Assembly: GCA_021813365.1 (NCBI GenBank)
Contig: JAKALB010000014.1
Coordinates: 1-34,957 of the forward strand
DNA: 34,957 nt
Direction of reading: 5' to 3'
From: Pseudomonadota bacterium
Lineage (GTDB): Bacteria; Pseudomonadota; Alphaproteobacteria; Rhodobacterales; Rhodobacteraceae
Shown here piece by piece: positions 24,969 through 34,386 of the stretch. The notes under the pieces are model-generated. The model was not told the origin of the DNA, did not search any database, and was given only the letters and a program-made list of their open reading frames with translations. The position numbers and the translations under genes are program-made. Each line of letters begins with the position of its first letter. Within the stretch, counting starts at the first letter, position 1.

Positions 24969-26489
24969 ATGGCGGGTCAAGTCGGTCGTTCGACGGGGAT
25001 GCTGATCCTGGCCGCGGGTCTGGCCGCGGGTCTCGGCTGGGGCCTGCCCGGTGCGGGAATCGCGCAGGATACGGGCCAGATCATCACCAAGACCTATGAC
25101 GACGGCTCGGTCTATGAGGGCACGTTCAAGAACGGCCGGCAGGACGGCACCGGCACCTATACCCTGCCCAACGGCTTTACCTATGTCGGCGAATGGGTGG
25201 CCGGCGAGATCAGGGGCAAGGGCCGCGCCAAATATCCGAACGGGTCGATCTACGAAGGCGAATTCGCCAAGGGCAAACCCGAGGGGCAGGGCAAGATCAC
25301 CTTCGCCGACGGCGGCACCTATGAGGGGGACTGGAAGGACGGCGCGATGACCGGAACGGGCCGCGCCACCTATCCCGATGGCTCGATCTACGAGGGCACG
25401 TTCCGCAACGGGCAGCGCAACGGGCAGGGCACGCTGACCACCCCCTCGGGCACGGTCTATGTCGGAACCTGGGTAAACGGAGCCAAGAACGGCAAGGGCA
25501 CCATCACCTATGCCGACGGCACCCGCTATGAAGGCACCTTCCGGGCCGATCAGCGGGACGGCGCGGGCACGCTGACCATGCCGGACGGTCTCACCTATAC
25601 CGGCGACTGGAAGGCCGGGCAGATCACCGGCACCGGCACGCTGAAGGAGCCGAACGGCGACATCTACGCGGGCGCCTTCGTGAACGGCCAGCGCGAAGGC
25701 CAGGGTCGGGCGAATTTCGCCAACGGCGACAGCTATGTGGGCGGCTACAAGGCCGACAAGCGCCACGGCAAGGGCAAGTTCACCGCCAGGGACGGCTCGT
25801 CCTACGACGGCGACTGGGTGGCCGGCCACATGGAGGGCCAGGGCAAGATGGTCTATGCCGACGGCTCGGTCTACGAAGGGACGTTCAAGGCCGATCTGCC
25901 GGATGGCATGGGCAAGATCACCTATCCCGACAAGTCTACCTACGAGGGCGGCTGGGTCAGGGGCGCGATCACGGGACAGGGCAGATCCACCTATGCCAGT
26001 GGCGCGGTCTATGAGGGCAGCGTCGTGGACGGCAAGCCGGACGGCCAGGGCAAGATGACCTATCCCGACGGCTATGTGTATGACGGCCAGTGGAAAGCCG
26101 GTGTGCGCGAGGGCCAGGGAACTGCCACCTATGCCGACGGCACGGTCTATACCGGCGGTTTCGTGGCGGGTCTGCGCGAGGGCAGGGGCAAGCTGACCAT
26201 GCCGAACGGCTTCACCTATGAAGGCGACTGGAAGGCGGGCGAGATGACCGGCATGGGCATCGCCACCTATCCGGGCGGCGAAGTCTATGAAGGTGCCTTC
26301 GTCGGTGGCAAACGCGAGGGCCTGGGCAAGCTGACCTACAGGAAAGGCGAGGTCAGCGAGGGTATCTGGAAGAACGGCATCCTGATGGGCCCGCCCCCCA
26401 CGCCCGGCACCGGGCCGGATGTGCAGACCCCGCCCGCGAATGGCACCGCTGCACCCTCCGGCGGAACGGGCGGCGGGTCGGGCGGCTGA
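24969..26489 (+). CDS. Exported MORN-repeat protein, 18.5 repeats
   Basis: Protein of 506 residues. Residues 1-32 are a signal peptide or membrane anchor (MLILAAGLAAGLGWGLPGAGIAQ), so the rest is probably periplasmic. From residue 48 to about 471 there are 18 full MORN units and a partial nineteenth, each exactly 23 residues with the pattern YEG-aromatic-x-x-G-x5-G-x-G. The sixth residue mostly alternates Phe/Trp, giving a 46-residue super-period whose phase slips at units 9-11. The tail (GPPPTPGTGPDVQTPP..., GGTGGGSGG) is Pro/Gly-rich. MORN sheets act as scaffolds and may bind lipids or proteins; here no partner is evident. The ATG at 24969 has GGGAG 6 nt before it. Confidence 0.9.
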   Translation: MAGQVGRSTGMLILAAGLAAGLGWGLPGAGIAQDTGQIITKTYDDGSVYEGTFKNGRQDGTGTYTLPNGFTYVGEWVAGEIRGKGRAKYPNGSIYEGEFAKGKPEGQGKITFADGGTYEGDWKDGAMTGTGRATYPDGSIYEGTFRNGQRNGQGTLTTPSGTVYVGTWVNGAKNGKGTITYADGTRYEGTFRADQRDGAGTLTMPDGLTYTGDWKAGQITGTGTLKEPNGDIYAGAFVNGQREGQGRANFANGDSYVGGYKADKRHGKGKFTARDGSSYDGDWVAGHMEGQGKMVYADGSVYEGTFKADLPDGMGKITYPDKSTYEGGWVRGAITGQGRSTYASGAVYEGSVVDGKPDGQGKMTYPDGYVYDGQWKAGVREGQGTATYADGTVYTGGFVAGLREGRGKLTMPNGFTYEGDWKAGEMTGMGIATYPGGEVYEGAFVGGKREGLGKLTYRKGEVSEGIWKNGILMGPPPTPGTGPDVQTPPANGTAAPSGGTGGGSGG

Positions 26490-26779
26490 ACGCCGGCGCC
26501 CCCCGGACCGACGCGCTCCGGACCACCGCCCCCATTCCACCACCCCCGAACCACCACCCCCAGGCCGCACCGGGATGCTGCGCCCGCGCCCGTTGCAGAG
26601 CGATACGGGCACAACCCCGCGGGCCGGTCTGGCCGCATCCGGCGCCGCGACAGGCCACCGGGCACCATCGCGCCGACATGGGCCATGTGCTGCGCGGCCG
26701 AGCCGCTGGCGCCCGCGGGCAGCCTGGATCAGACGACCGGCCCGACCCCGGATTTTTGCGCCCCGCCCGGCAAATCGCC
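26490..26779. other. Intergenic stretch before the leucine leader
   Basis: Nearly 300 bases without a credible gene. Bases 26520-26562 are strikingly C-rich on the plus strand with CCACC and CCCCC runs (G-rich on the other). No terminator with a T run is evident for the MORN gene. Confidence 0.45.
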
Positions 26780-26810
26780 CTTTTCTTCCCGTAGATCGTG
26801 ATTATAGTCG
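26780..26810 (+). promoter_or_regulatory. Predicted promoter of the leu leader
   Basis: TATAGT (26803-26808), or TAGTCG (26805-26810) which lies exactly 6 nt before the leader ATG at 26817, is a good -10; the -35 (CTTTTC/TTTCTT around 26780-26787) is weak. Transcription would start at or within two bases of the leader start codon. Confidence 0.4.
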
Positions 26811-26816
26811 CGCCCC

Positions 26817-26915
26817 ATGACCAGGGATCCGTCCATCGCCGCCATCTGTCCCGGCCGCCGCCGGGAGCCCGCGCGCGTCTTGGCCTTCGGTCTGCTTCTT
26901 CTTAGCCGCCTCTGA
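26817..26915 (+). CDS. Leucine-rich leader peptide of leuA (attenuator)
   Basis: A 32-codon frame ending ARVLAFGLLLLSRL-stop, with CTG CTT CTT CTT in a row at 26892-26903 and two further leucines (TTG, CTC) close by. Four consecutive Leu codons, three of them CTT, which is scarce in this GC-rich sequence, directly upstream of leuA are the mark of a transcription-attenuation leader. The peptide itself needs no function; ribosome stalling at the Leu codons when charged tRNA-Leu is low would be the signal. No Shine-Dalgarno site is seen; translation is probably leaderless, as I recall for trpL of Sinorhizobium. Confidence 0.82.
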   Translation: MTRDPSIAAICPGRRREPARVLAFGLLLLSRL

Positions 26916-26956
26916 GCGTGCCCAAGGGCGCGACCGCTCGGAGGTGACCAGCGCCC
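26872..26956 (+). promoter_or_regulatory. Competing RNA pairings of the leu attenuator
   Basis: CGCGCGTCTTGG (26872-26883, within the leader codons just before the Leu run) can pair with CCAAGGGCGCG (26922-26932), about 11 bp with one bulge. The latter overlaps GGGCGC (26926-26931), which can instead pair with GCGCCC (26951-26956), and also a small hairpin GAGCG...CGCTC (26914-26939) with inner GCCC-AA-GGGC. A ribosome stalled on the Leu codons would mask the first segment. No T run follows, so the off state may act through Rho or the leuA ribosome site. Confidence 0.5.
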
Positions 26957-26988
26957 GGATGAAGCAACGATTTTCCCGAGGATACGAC

Positions 26989-28581
26989 ATGACCGAAGCG
27001 ACCGCCGCCGCCCCCAAGGCCCAGGACCGCGTCCTGATTTTCGACACCACCCTGCGCGACGGCGAACAAAGCCCCGGCGCCACGATGACCCATGAGGAAA
27101 AGCTGGAGATCGCCGGCCTCCTGGACGAAATGGGCGTCGACATCATCGAGGCCGGGTTCCCGATCGCCAGCGAAGGCGATTTCGCCGCCGTCACCGACAT
27201 TGCCAAACGGTCGAAGAACTCGACGATCTGCGGCCTGGCACGGGCGAATTACAAGGACATCGACCGCTGCTGGGAGGCGGTGAAACACGCCCGCTCGCCC
27301 CGGATCCATACGTTCATCGGCACCTCGCCCCTGCATCGGGCGATTCCGAACCTGGACATGGACCAGATGGCCGAACGGATTCACGACACCGTGACCCACG
27401 CCCGCAACCTGTGCGACAACGTGCAGTGGTCGCCGATGGACGCAACCCGGACCGAGCCTGACTACCTGTGCCGGGTGGTGGAAATCGCCATCAAGGCCGG
27501 CGCCACCACCGTCAACATCCCCGACACGGTGGGCTACACCTATCCGTTCGAATCCGCCAAGATCATCAGGATGTTGCTGGAGCGGGTTCCCGGTGCGGAC
27601 AAGATCATCCTCGCCACCCATTGCCACAACGACCTGGGAATGGCGACGGCCAATGCGCTGGCCGCGGTCGAGGCCGGCGCCCGGCAGATCGAATGCACCA
27701 TCAACGGTCTCGGCGAACGCGCCGGCAACACCGCTCTGGAAGAGGTCGTGATGGCGATGCGCGTGCGCAACGACATCCTGCCCTATCAGACCGGTATCGA
27801 CACGACCAAGATCATGAACCTCAGCCGCCGTGTCAGCGCCGTCTCGGGCTTTCCGGTGCAGTTCAACAAGGCGATCGTCGGCAAGAACGCCTTCCTGCAC
27901 GAAAGCGGCATCCACCAGGATGGCGTGCTGAAGAATGCGCAGACCTTCGAGATCATGCGGGCTGCCGACATCGGCCTGAACGCCAAGAACATCGCCATGG
28001 GCAAACATTCCGGCCGTGCGGCGCTGCGTTCGAAGCTGAAGGAACTGGGTTTCGATCTGGCCGACAACCAGTTGAACGACGTGTTCGTCCGCTTCAAGGC
28101 GCTCGCGGACCGCAAGAAGGAAGTCTATGACGACGACCTGATCGCGCTGGTGGCCGACGAGGCGACCACCGACCAGCACGACACGATCCAGGTCAAGCGC
28201 CTGCGCGTGGTTTGCGGCACCGAAGGCCCGCGCGAGGCCGAACTGACCCTGATCATCGACGGGGTCGAGAAATCGACCGATGCAACCGGCGACGGCCCGG
28301 TGGATGCGGCCTTCAACGCGGTGGACGAGCTGTTTCCGCACCATGCGCAACTCGAGATCTATCAGGTCCATGCCGTGACCGAGGGCACCGATGCCCAGGC
28401 CACCGTGTCGGTGCGCCTGTCCGAAGACGGGCGCATCGCCACAGGCCAGTCGGCCGACACCGATACCGTGGTGGCCAGCGTCAGGGCCTATGTGAATGCG
28501 CTGAACCGCCTTCTCGTGCGCCGCATGAAGTCCGCGCCCGACAGCGACGTGAAATCGGTCAACTACAAGGATGCGGTCTGA
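26989..28581 (+). CDS. leuA: 2-isopropylmalate synthase
   Basis: First committed enzyme of leucine synthesis, condensing acetyl-CoA with 2-oxoisovalerate; 530 residues. The catalytic barrel starts with the signature FDTTLRDGEQSPGA (18-31) and includes HCHNDLGMATANALAAVEAG with metal-binding histidines and NGLGERAGN. The C-terminal regulatory domain (from about residue 390) that binds leucine is present, so feedback inhibition is likely in addition to attenuation. The ATG at 26989 has GAGGA 6 nt upstream. Length and motifs are those of the common bacterial LeuA1. Confidence 0.97.
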   Translation: MTEATAAAPKAQDRVLIFDTTLRDGEQSPGATMTHEEKLEIAGLLDEMGVDIIEAGFPIASEGDFAAVTDIAKRSKNSTICGLARANYKDIDRCWEAVKHARSPRIHTFIGTSPLHRAIPNLDMDQMAERIHDTVTHARNLCDNVQWSPMDATRTEPDYLCRVVEIAIKAGATTVNIPDTVGYTYPFESAKIIRMLLERVPGADKIILATHCHNDLGMATANALAAVEAGARQIECTINGLGERAGNTALEEVVMAMRVRNDILPYQTGIDTTKIMNLSRRVSAVSGFPVQFNKAIVGKNAFLHESGIHQDGVLKNAQTFEIMRAADIGLNAKNIAMGKHSGRAALRSKLKELGFDLADNQLNDVFVRFKALADRKKEVYDDDLIALVADEATTDQHDTIQVKRLRVVCGTEGPREAELTLIIDGVEKSTDATGDGPVDAAFNAVDELFPHHAQLEIYQVHAVTEGTDAQATVSVRLSEDGRIATGQSADTDTVVASVRAYVNALNRLLVRRMKSAPDSDVKSVNYKDAV

Positions 28582-28587
28582 CGCATT

Positions 28588-28605
28588 CCCGGGGCGCACC
28601 CCGGG
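28588..28605 (+). terminator. Hairpin after leuA
   Basis: CCCGGGG-CGCA-CCCCGGG is a 7-bp stem with a 4-nt loop, 7 nt after the leuA stop. It is followed by G/C-rich sequence rather than T, so it is a weak terminator candidate. Confidence 0.45.
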
Positions 28606-28661
28606 GCCGGCAGGGTCCGGGGGGCGCCATCGCCGAAACGTGAGCACAGGAACGGCGCGGC

Positions 28662-29762
28662 ATGACATCTGCTTACCGGCTGTCCGGCTATCGCGCGCTG
28701 GTCCTGCACATCGGGGTCTACAAGACCGGCAGTTCGCATCTGCAGGCGCTGTTTCTCGCCAATCGCGCGGCTCTGGCGGCGCGGTCGATCCACTTTCCGC
28801 CGTATCGTGATCCGGGCATGGCGCAGCGGCGGGGCGGAAACCACAGCATGGCCGTGCTGCGGATGGGCACCAACGGCCTGTGGCCAGGGCTGTCCGAAAC
28901 GCTCGACCTCGCCTCGCCGCATGCCACCCTGCTGCTTTCGGCCGAGGATTTCGCCCGGCCCGACAGGCTGGCCCATGTGCTGGATCGCCTGCCGGTCGAG
29001 GCCCCCGGCCTGGACAGCCGCTTCATCGCCTATCTGCGGCGCTATGACCACCTACTGGAAAGCGCCTATGCCCAGGCCGTGAAACACCGCGAACATGGTC
29101 CGCTGGAACCCGATGCGCAGGGCGTGCGGTTTCACCAGGATCTGCCGCGCATCCGCGATCGGCTGGGCCACCGGGCGCTGATCCTGCGGCCCTATACTGC
29201 CCGGCACTGGCCCGGTGGCCAGATCGGGCAGGACTTCACCACGGCCCTGGGCTGGACCGGGCTTTGGGCGCAGATGACCGAAGGCCGCGAGGCGCGACAG
29301 AATGTCGGCCTGTCCCGCGTGCACACCCATCTTCTGTCGCGGCTGACCGCGGTGGCCGACAAGCAGGCCCTGCTCGCCTATTTTTCCGACCATCCGCCTC
29401 CGGGAGCCGAGACGCAGACCAGCCGTTTCTTCCTGTCGCCCGCCACGCGGCGGCAGTTGAACCGTGACTGCCTGAAGCAGGACGCCGCCATGTTCCGTGA
29501 CCTGGGCATCGACGATCCGGTCGACTTCTTGGACCTGGAAAGCTTTCCCGATGCCGACAGCTGGACCCCGTTCCGGCCCGACACGCCGGCCCTGGATCGC
29601 TACCTGCAGCAGTTTTTCGATCGGCACCAGGCCCCGACGGCCGCCGCAAGACCGGCCGCAGAGGGCACGGATGTCGAAAATGTGAAACTTCTCGCCGCGA
29701 AATCGCCCGGTGCATGGCAAAAAATATTCAATAAATTCAAGCTCGGCAGAAAGAAGACTTAG
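28662..29762 (+). CDS. Sulfotransferase-like protein
   Basis: Soluble protein of 366 residues. LHIGVYKTGSSHLQ (15-28) is the 5'-phosphosulfate-binding loop of PAPS-dependent sulfotransferases (HIG-x2-KTGT/S-S), with Lys21 as the key residue. A segment HRALILRPYTARHW about the middle may serve the 3'-phosphate site. The C-terminal 35 residues are basic (KIFNKFKLGRKKT) and their codons are AT-richer than the rest. Many Rhodobacterales carry such genes near cell-envelope loci, but acceptor and even activity are unknown. It lies 80 nt after leuA and 99 nt before mreB on the same strand. Confidence 0.65.
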   Translation: MTSAYRLSGYRALVLHIGVYKTGSSHLQALFLANRAALAARSIHFPPYRDPGMAQRRGGNHSMAVLRMGTNGLWPGLSETLDLASPHATLLLSAEDFARPDRLAHVLDRLPVEAPGLDSRFIAYLRRYDHLLESAYAQAVKHREHGPLEPDAQGVRFHQDLPRIRDRLGHRALILRPYTARHWPGGQIGQDFTTALGWTGLWAQMTEGREARQNVGLSRVHTHLLSRLTAVADKQALLAYFSDHPPPGAETQTSRFFLSPATRRQLNRDCLKQDAAMFRDLGIDDPVDFLDLESFPDADSWTPFRPDTPALDRYLQQFFDRHQAPTAAARPAAEGTDVENVKLLAAKSPGAWQKIFNKFKLGRKKT

Positions 29763-29816
29763 GCCCGGCTAGACCCTTTCGCGCAGGGATGCTTCCCGTA
29801 TAGATAACGGCTGCCG

Positions 29817-29832
29817 GACTCGCTTTCGAGTC
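29817..29832 (+). other. Hairpin in the mreB leader
   Basis: GACTCG-CTTT-CGAGTC is a perfect 6-bp stem with a 4-nt loop, 29 nt before the mreB start and behind a possible -10 (TATAGA at 29799-29804). It may be an operator or an mRNA structure. Confidence 0.35.
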
Positions 29833-29843
29833 GCGGCCGCTGA

Positions 29844-30899
<1,056 letters not shown>

Positions 30900-30924
30900 A
30901 GCACCCTGAAGGGGGGGCGGCCAT

Positions 30925-31902
30925 ATGGCCAGCATGCGCAACACCTCGCCCGAGGATTTCACCCGGCCGCTCCGGCGTGTGCTGGTGGGTCTGCTGATGC
31001 TGATCCTGGTCGGGATCTTCCTGCTGTGGCGGATCGACAGCCCCAGGGTCGAACGGTTCCGCGCCGCCCTGATCGACCGGGTGGTGCCCGATTTCAGCTG
31101 GGCCCTGGTGCCGGTGACCAGGGTCATGGGCATGGTGGACGGATTCCAGAGCTATGCCCGGCTCTATGAACAGAACCAGCAGTTGCGCGATGAACTGCAG
31201 CAGATGAAGGCCTGGAAAGAGGCGGCGTTGCAACTGGAACAGAAGAACGCCCGGCTTCTTGACCTGAACCACGTCCGGCTGGACCCGAAGCTGACGCATG
31301 TGACCGGCGTGGTGCTGGCCGATTCGGGCAGCCCGTTCCGCCAGTCGGTGCTGCTGAACGTGGGCGCCCGCGACGGGATCCGCGACGGCTGGGCCACGAT
31401 GGACGGGATCGGCCTGGTGGGGCGCATCTCTGGCGTCGGTCAGACCACCTCGCGCGTGATCCTGCTCACCGATTCCAACAGCCGCGTTCCGATCGAGGTG
31501 CAGCCCTCGGGCCAGAAGGGCATGCTGACCGGCGACAACTCGCCGCTGCCACCCTTGGATTTCCTGGAAAGCGCCGATGCGGTGCGTCCCGGTGACCGGG
31601 TCGTGACCTCGGGCGATGGCGAGGTGTTCCCCGCGGGCCTGCTGGTGGGTCAGGTGGTGATGGGCAGCGACAAGCGGCTGCGCGTGGCGCTGGCCGCCGA
31701 TTACCAGCGGCTGGAGTTCCTGCGCGTGCTGCGCAGCCACGAACTGGAGCCGATCACCGATGCCGGCGCGCTGGTCGCGCCACCGCCCAGCCAGCCGCTG
31801 CCCGAAGGCTATCAGGGCCCGCAGCTGCCGGCGGCCTTGCCCGCGCCGCAGGACAACTCGACCGGGGGGGCGGCCGACCAGCCGCCGGCCGGCAATGGGT
31901 AA
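30925..31902 (+). CDS. mreC: Rod-shape determining protein MreC
   Basis: Bitopic protein of 325 residues that links MreB to the periplasmic cell-wall enzymes. One membrane helix at about 18-37 (VLVGLLMLILVGIFLLW), a coiled coil at about 75-115 (LYEQNQQLRDELQQMKAWKEAALQLEQKNARLL), then the beta-rich domain with SPFRQSVLLNVGARDGIRDGW and GLVGRISGVGQTTSRVILLTD. The C-terminal 40 residues are Pro/Gln-rich and likely disordered. It ends 8 nt inside mreD. Confidence 0.96.
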   Translation: MASMRNTSPEDFTRPLRRVLVGLLMLILVGIFLLWRIDSPRVERFRAALIDRVVPDFSWALVPVTRVMGMVDGFQSYARLYEQNQQLRDELQQMKAWKEAALQLEQKNARLLDLNHVRLDPKLTHVTGVVLADSGSPFRQSVLLNVGARDGIRDGWATMDGIGLVGRISGVGQTTSRVILLTDSNSRVPIEVQPSGQKGMLTGDNSPLPPLDFLESADAVRPGDRVVTSGDGEVFPAGLLVGQVVMGSDKRLRVALAADYQRLEFLRVLRSHELEPITDAGALVAPPPSQPLPEGYQGPQLPAALPAPQDNSTGGAADQPPAGNG

Positions 31903-32437
31903 TGGCTGGATCAACCCGATCTGGGGCCACCGCATGATCTTCGTGGCCGTGGCCGCGGTGCTGATCTTTCTGCATCTTCTGCCGCTGCATCCGGCGGCGG
32001 CGGGCAGCCTGCCGGGGCCGGACCTGCTGTTGTGCCTGGTCATGGCCTGGACGATGCGACGGCCGGAATACCTGCCGGTCTGGTTGCTGGCCGCCGTCAT
32101 GCTGCTGGAGGATTTCCTGCTGATGCGCCCGCCGGGCCTGTGGACGGCCCTGGTCGTCGCAGCGGCCGAGTTCATCCGCAGCCGCATCGCCCTGACGCGC
32201 GAGTTGAACTTTGGCGTCGAGTGGCTGCTGGTGGCCTGCCTGATGCTGGCGGTCTTCGTCGCCTACCGTGTGATCTTTGCCATCGTGTTCCTGCCGCAGC
32301 CGGAATTCGGCTATGCGGTGATCCAGGTGCTGTGGTCGATCCTGTTCTATCCGGCGGTCGTGGCGGTCAGCCGCTATGTGCTCGACCTGCGCAAACCCGC
32401 AATGGGCGAAGTTGACGCCTATGGGAGGCGGCTGTGA
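31895..32437 (+). CDS. mreD: Rod-shape determining protein MreD
   Basis: Inner-membrane protein of 180 residues with about five hydrophobic segments. The end region GYAVIQVLWSILFYPAVVAVSRYVLDLRKP is typical of MreD. The ATG at 31895 lies inside the end of mreC (8-nt overlap), and the stop overlaps the GTG start of mrdA, so mreC-mreD-mrdA are translationally coupled. Confidence 0.92.
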   Translation: MGNGWINPIWGHRMIFVAVAAVLIFLHLLPLHPAAAGSLPGPDLLLCLVMAWTMRRPEYLPVWLLAAVMLLEDFLLMRPPGLWTALVVAAAEFIRSRIALTRELNFGVEWLLVACLMLAVFVAYRVIFAIVFLPQPEFGYAVIQVLWSILFYPAVVAVSRYVLDLRKPAMGEVDAYGRRL

Positions 32438-34377
32438 GGCGCCCGGTCCGCGACCCCGAACGTTCCGGCGGGCAGTTCACCCGGCGCAGCCTGTTCGTCG
32501 GCGGGCTGATGGGCAGTTTCCTGGTCGTGCTGGGTGCGCGTGCGCGCTATCTGGGGGTGGAACAGGCCGACGAATTCCGCCTGTTGGCCGAGGAAAATCG
32601 CGTCAGCCTGCAATTGATCGCCCCGGCGCGCGGCCTGATCCTGGACCGGAATGGCAAGCTGCTGGCCGGCAATGAGCAGAACTACCGTGTGACGCTGACC
32701 CGCGAAGGTGCGGGCGATGTCGACATGGTGCTCGATCGGCTGAGCCATGTGATCGCCATGACGGCAGACGATCTGGCGCGGATCAAGCGGGATATCGAAC
32801 GCAACGCCGCCTTCGTGCCGATCACCATCGCCGACCGACTGACATGGGAGGAATTCAGCCGCATCAACCTGAACGCCCCGGCCCTGCCCGGCGTCACCCC
32901 CGATGTGGGGCTCAGCCGCATCTATCCGCGCGATGTCGATTTCGCCAATATCGTGGGTTATGTGGGCCCGGTGTCGGAAAAGGATCTCGAGGGCCTGGAA
33001 GACCCCGATCCCCTGTTGCGGATTCCGAAGTTCCAGATCGGCAAGATCGGCATCGAGAAATGGATGGAGGATGCGCTGCGCGGCAAGGCCGGCACCAAGA
33101 AGATCGAGGTCAATGCGGTCGGCCGGGTGATGCGCGAACTGGAGCGGAACGAGGGCACGCCGGGCGATGACCTGGTGCTGACCATCGACGCCGATGTGCA
33201 GAATTTCATCCAGGCCCGCGTGGGCGAGGAAAGCGCCGCCGTCATCGTCATGGACGTGACGAACGGCGATATCCTGGCCGCGGTCTCGGCCCCCGGTTTC
33301 GACCCCAACCTGTTCGTCCGCGGCATCTCCAGCCGCGATTATGGTCTGCTGACCGAAAACGATCACAAGCCCCTGGCCAACAAGGTGGTGCAGGGCGGCT
33401 ATCCGCCGGGTTCCACCTTCAAGATGGTGACGGCGCTGGCGGCGCTGAATGCCGGGGTGGTCACGCTCGACGATCATGTGAACTGCCCGGGCTATCTGGA
33501 ATTCGGCGACCGCAGGTTCCACTGCTGGAAACGCGGCGGGCATGGCAAGGTCGACCTCGCCCGCAGCCTGGCCGAAAGCTGCGACGTCTACTATTACGAC
33601 GTGGCGCAGAAGGTCGGCATCGACGCGATTGCCGAGATGGGGCGCAAGCTGGGCCTGGGTGTGCGGCACGAATTGCCGCTTTCGGCCATATCCACCGGCA
33701 CCTTGCCGGATCGTGCCTGGAAGCTGCAGAGATACAAGCAGGAATGGCGCATCGGCGACACGATCAACGCGGCGATCGGCCAGGGCTATGTGCTGGCGAC
33801 GCCGCTGCAACTGTGCGTCATGGCCGCACGTCTGGCCACCGGCCGCGCGGTGGCGCCCCGGATCGTCCGCCAGATCGGCGGCAAGGATGTGCCCGTGCCC
33901 GAACCGGCCAGCCTGGAGATCGACGGCTCTCTGCTGCGTGCCGTGCGAGATGGCATGACCCAGGTGATGAACAGTCAGCGCGGCACGGCCTATTCCAGCC
34001 GGGTGGTGGACCCTGCCATGCTGCTGGCCGGCAAGACCGGCACGTCGCAGGTCCGCAACATCTCGGCCACCGAACGAGAGACGGGGGTTGTGGCGAATGC
34101 CGACATGCCCTGGAAATTCCGCGACCACGCGCTGTTCGTGGCCTTCGCTCCGGCCGAGGCGCCACGTTATGCCGTGGCGGTGCTGGTGGAACACGGCGGG
34201 GGCGGTTCGACCGCGGCAGCGCCGATCGGCCGCGATGCGCTGTTGCGGGTGATGACCGGCGCCATCCCGCCCCTGTCGGCCTATCCCGAAAACCAGCGCA
34301 GCCGGATCGACAGCCTGCTGAAGGAATTGCGCCTGCGTGATCCGGCCGACGGCGCCGGGCGTCCGAAGAAAGCGTAG
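32434..34377 (+). CDS. mrdA: Penicillin-binding protein 2 (elongation transpeptidase)
   Basis: Class B penicillin-binding protein of 647 residues that crosslinks new peptidoglycan during elongation together with RodA. One N-terminal membrane helix (about 20-40), the pedestal domain beginning APARGLILDRNGKLLA, then the transpeptidase with Ser327-Thr-Phe-Lys330 (PPGSTFK), Ser382-Cys-Asp384 and Lys534-Thr-Gly. It starts with GTG overlapping the mreD stop (GTGA). All catalytic motifs are intact. Confidence 0.96.
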   Translation: MRRPVRDPERSGGQFTRRSLFVGGLMGSFLVVLGARARYLGVEQADEFRLLAEENRVSLQLIAPARGLILDRNGKLLAGNEQNYRVTLTREGAGDVDMVLDRLSHVIAMTADDLARIKRDIERNAAFVPITIADRLTWEEFSRINLNAPALPGVTPDVGLSRIYPRDVDFANIVGYVGPVSEKDLEGLEDPDPLLRIPKFQIGKIGIEKWMEDALRGKAGTKKIEVNAVGRVMRELERNEGTPGDDLVLTIDADVQNFIQARVGEESAAVIVMDVTNGDILAAVSAPGFDPNLFVRGISSRDYGLLTENDHKPLANKVVQGGYPPGSTFKMVTALAALNAGVVTLDDHVNCPGYLEFGDRRFHCWKRGGHGKVDLARSLAESCDVYYYDVAQKVGIDAIAEMGRKLGLGVRHELPLSAISTGTLPDRAWKLQRYKQEWRIGDTINAAIGQGYVLATPLQLCVMAARLATGRAVAPRIVRQIGGKDVPVPEPASLEIDGSLLRAVRDGMTQVMNSQRGTAYSSRVVDPAMLLAGKTGTSQVRNISATERETGVVANADMPWKFRDHALFVAFAPAEAPRYAVAVLVEHGGGGSTAAAPIGRDALLRVMTGAIPPLSAYPENQRSRIDSLLKELRLRDPADGAGRPKKA

Positions 34378-34386
34378 GGGGCCGCG

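Noticed and set aside
26520-26562. C-rich runs with CCACC and CCCCC, considered as a repeat array or CRISPR-like unit
   Set aside because: Units are irregular in length and there are no spacers; it is only strand-biased composition after the MORN gene.
24918-26612. 564-codon minus-strand frame opposite the MORN gene
   Set aside because: Its repeats merely reflect the 69-bp periodicity of the MORN coding sequence; no ribosome site or known motif.
32419-34194. 591-codon minus-strand frame opposite mrdA
   Set aside because: Antisense to an intact PBP2 gene; no recognisable domain.
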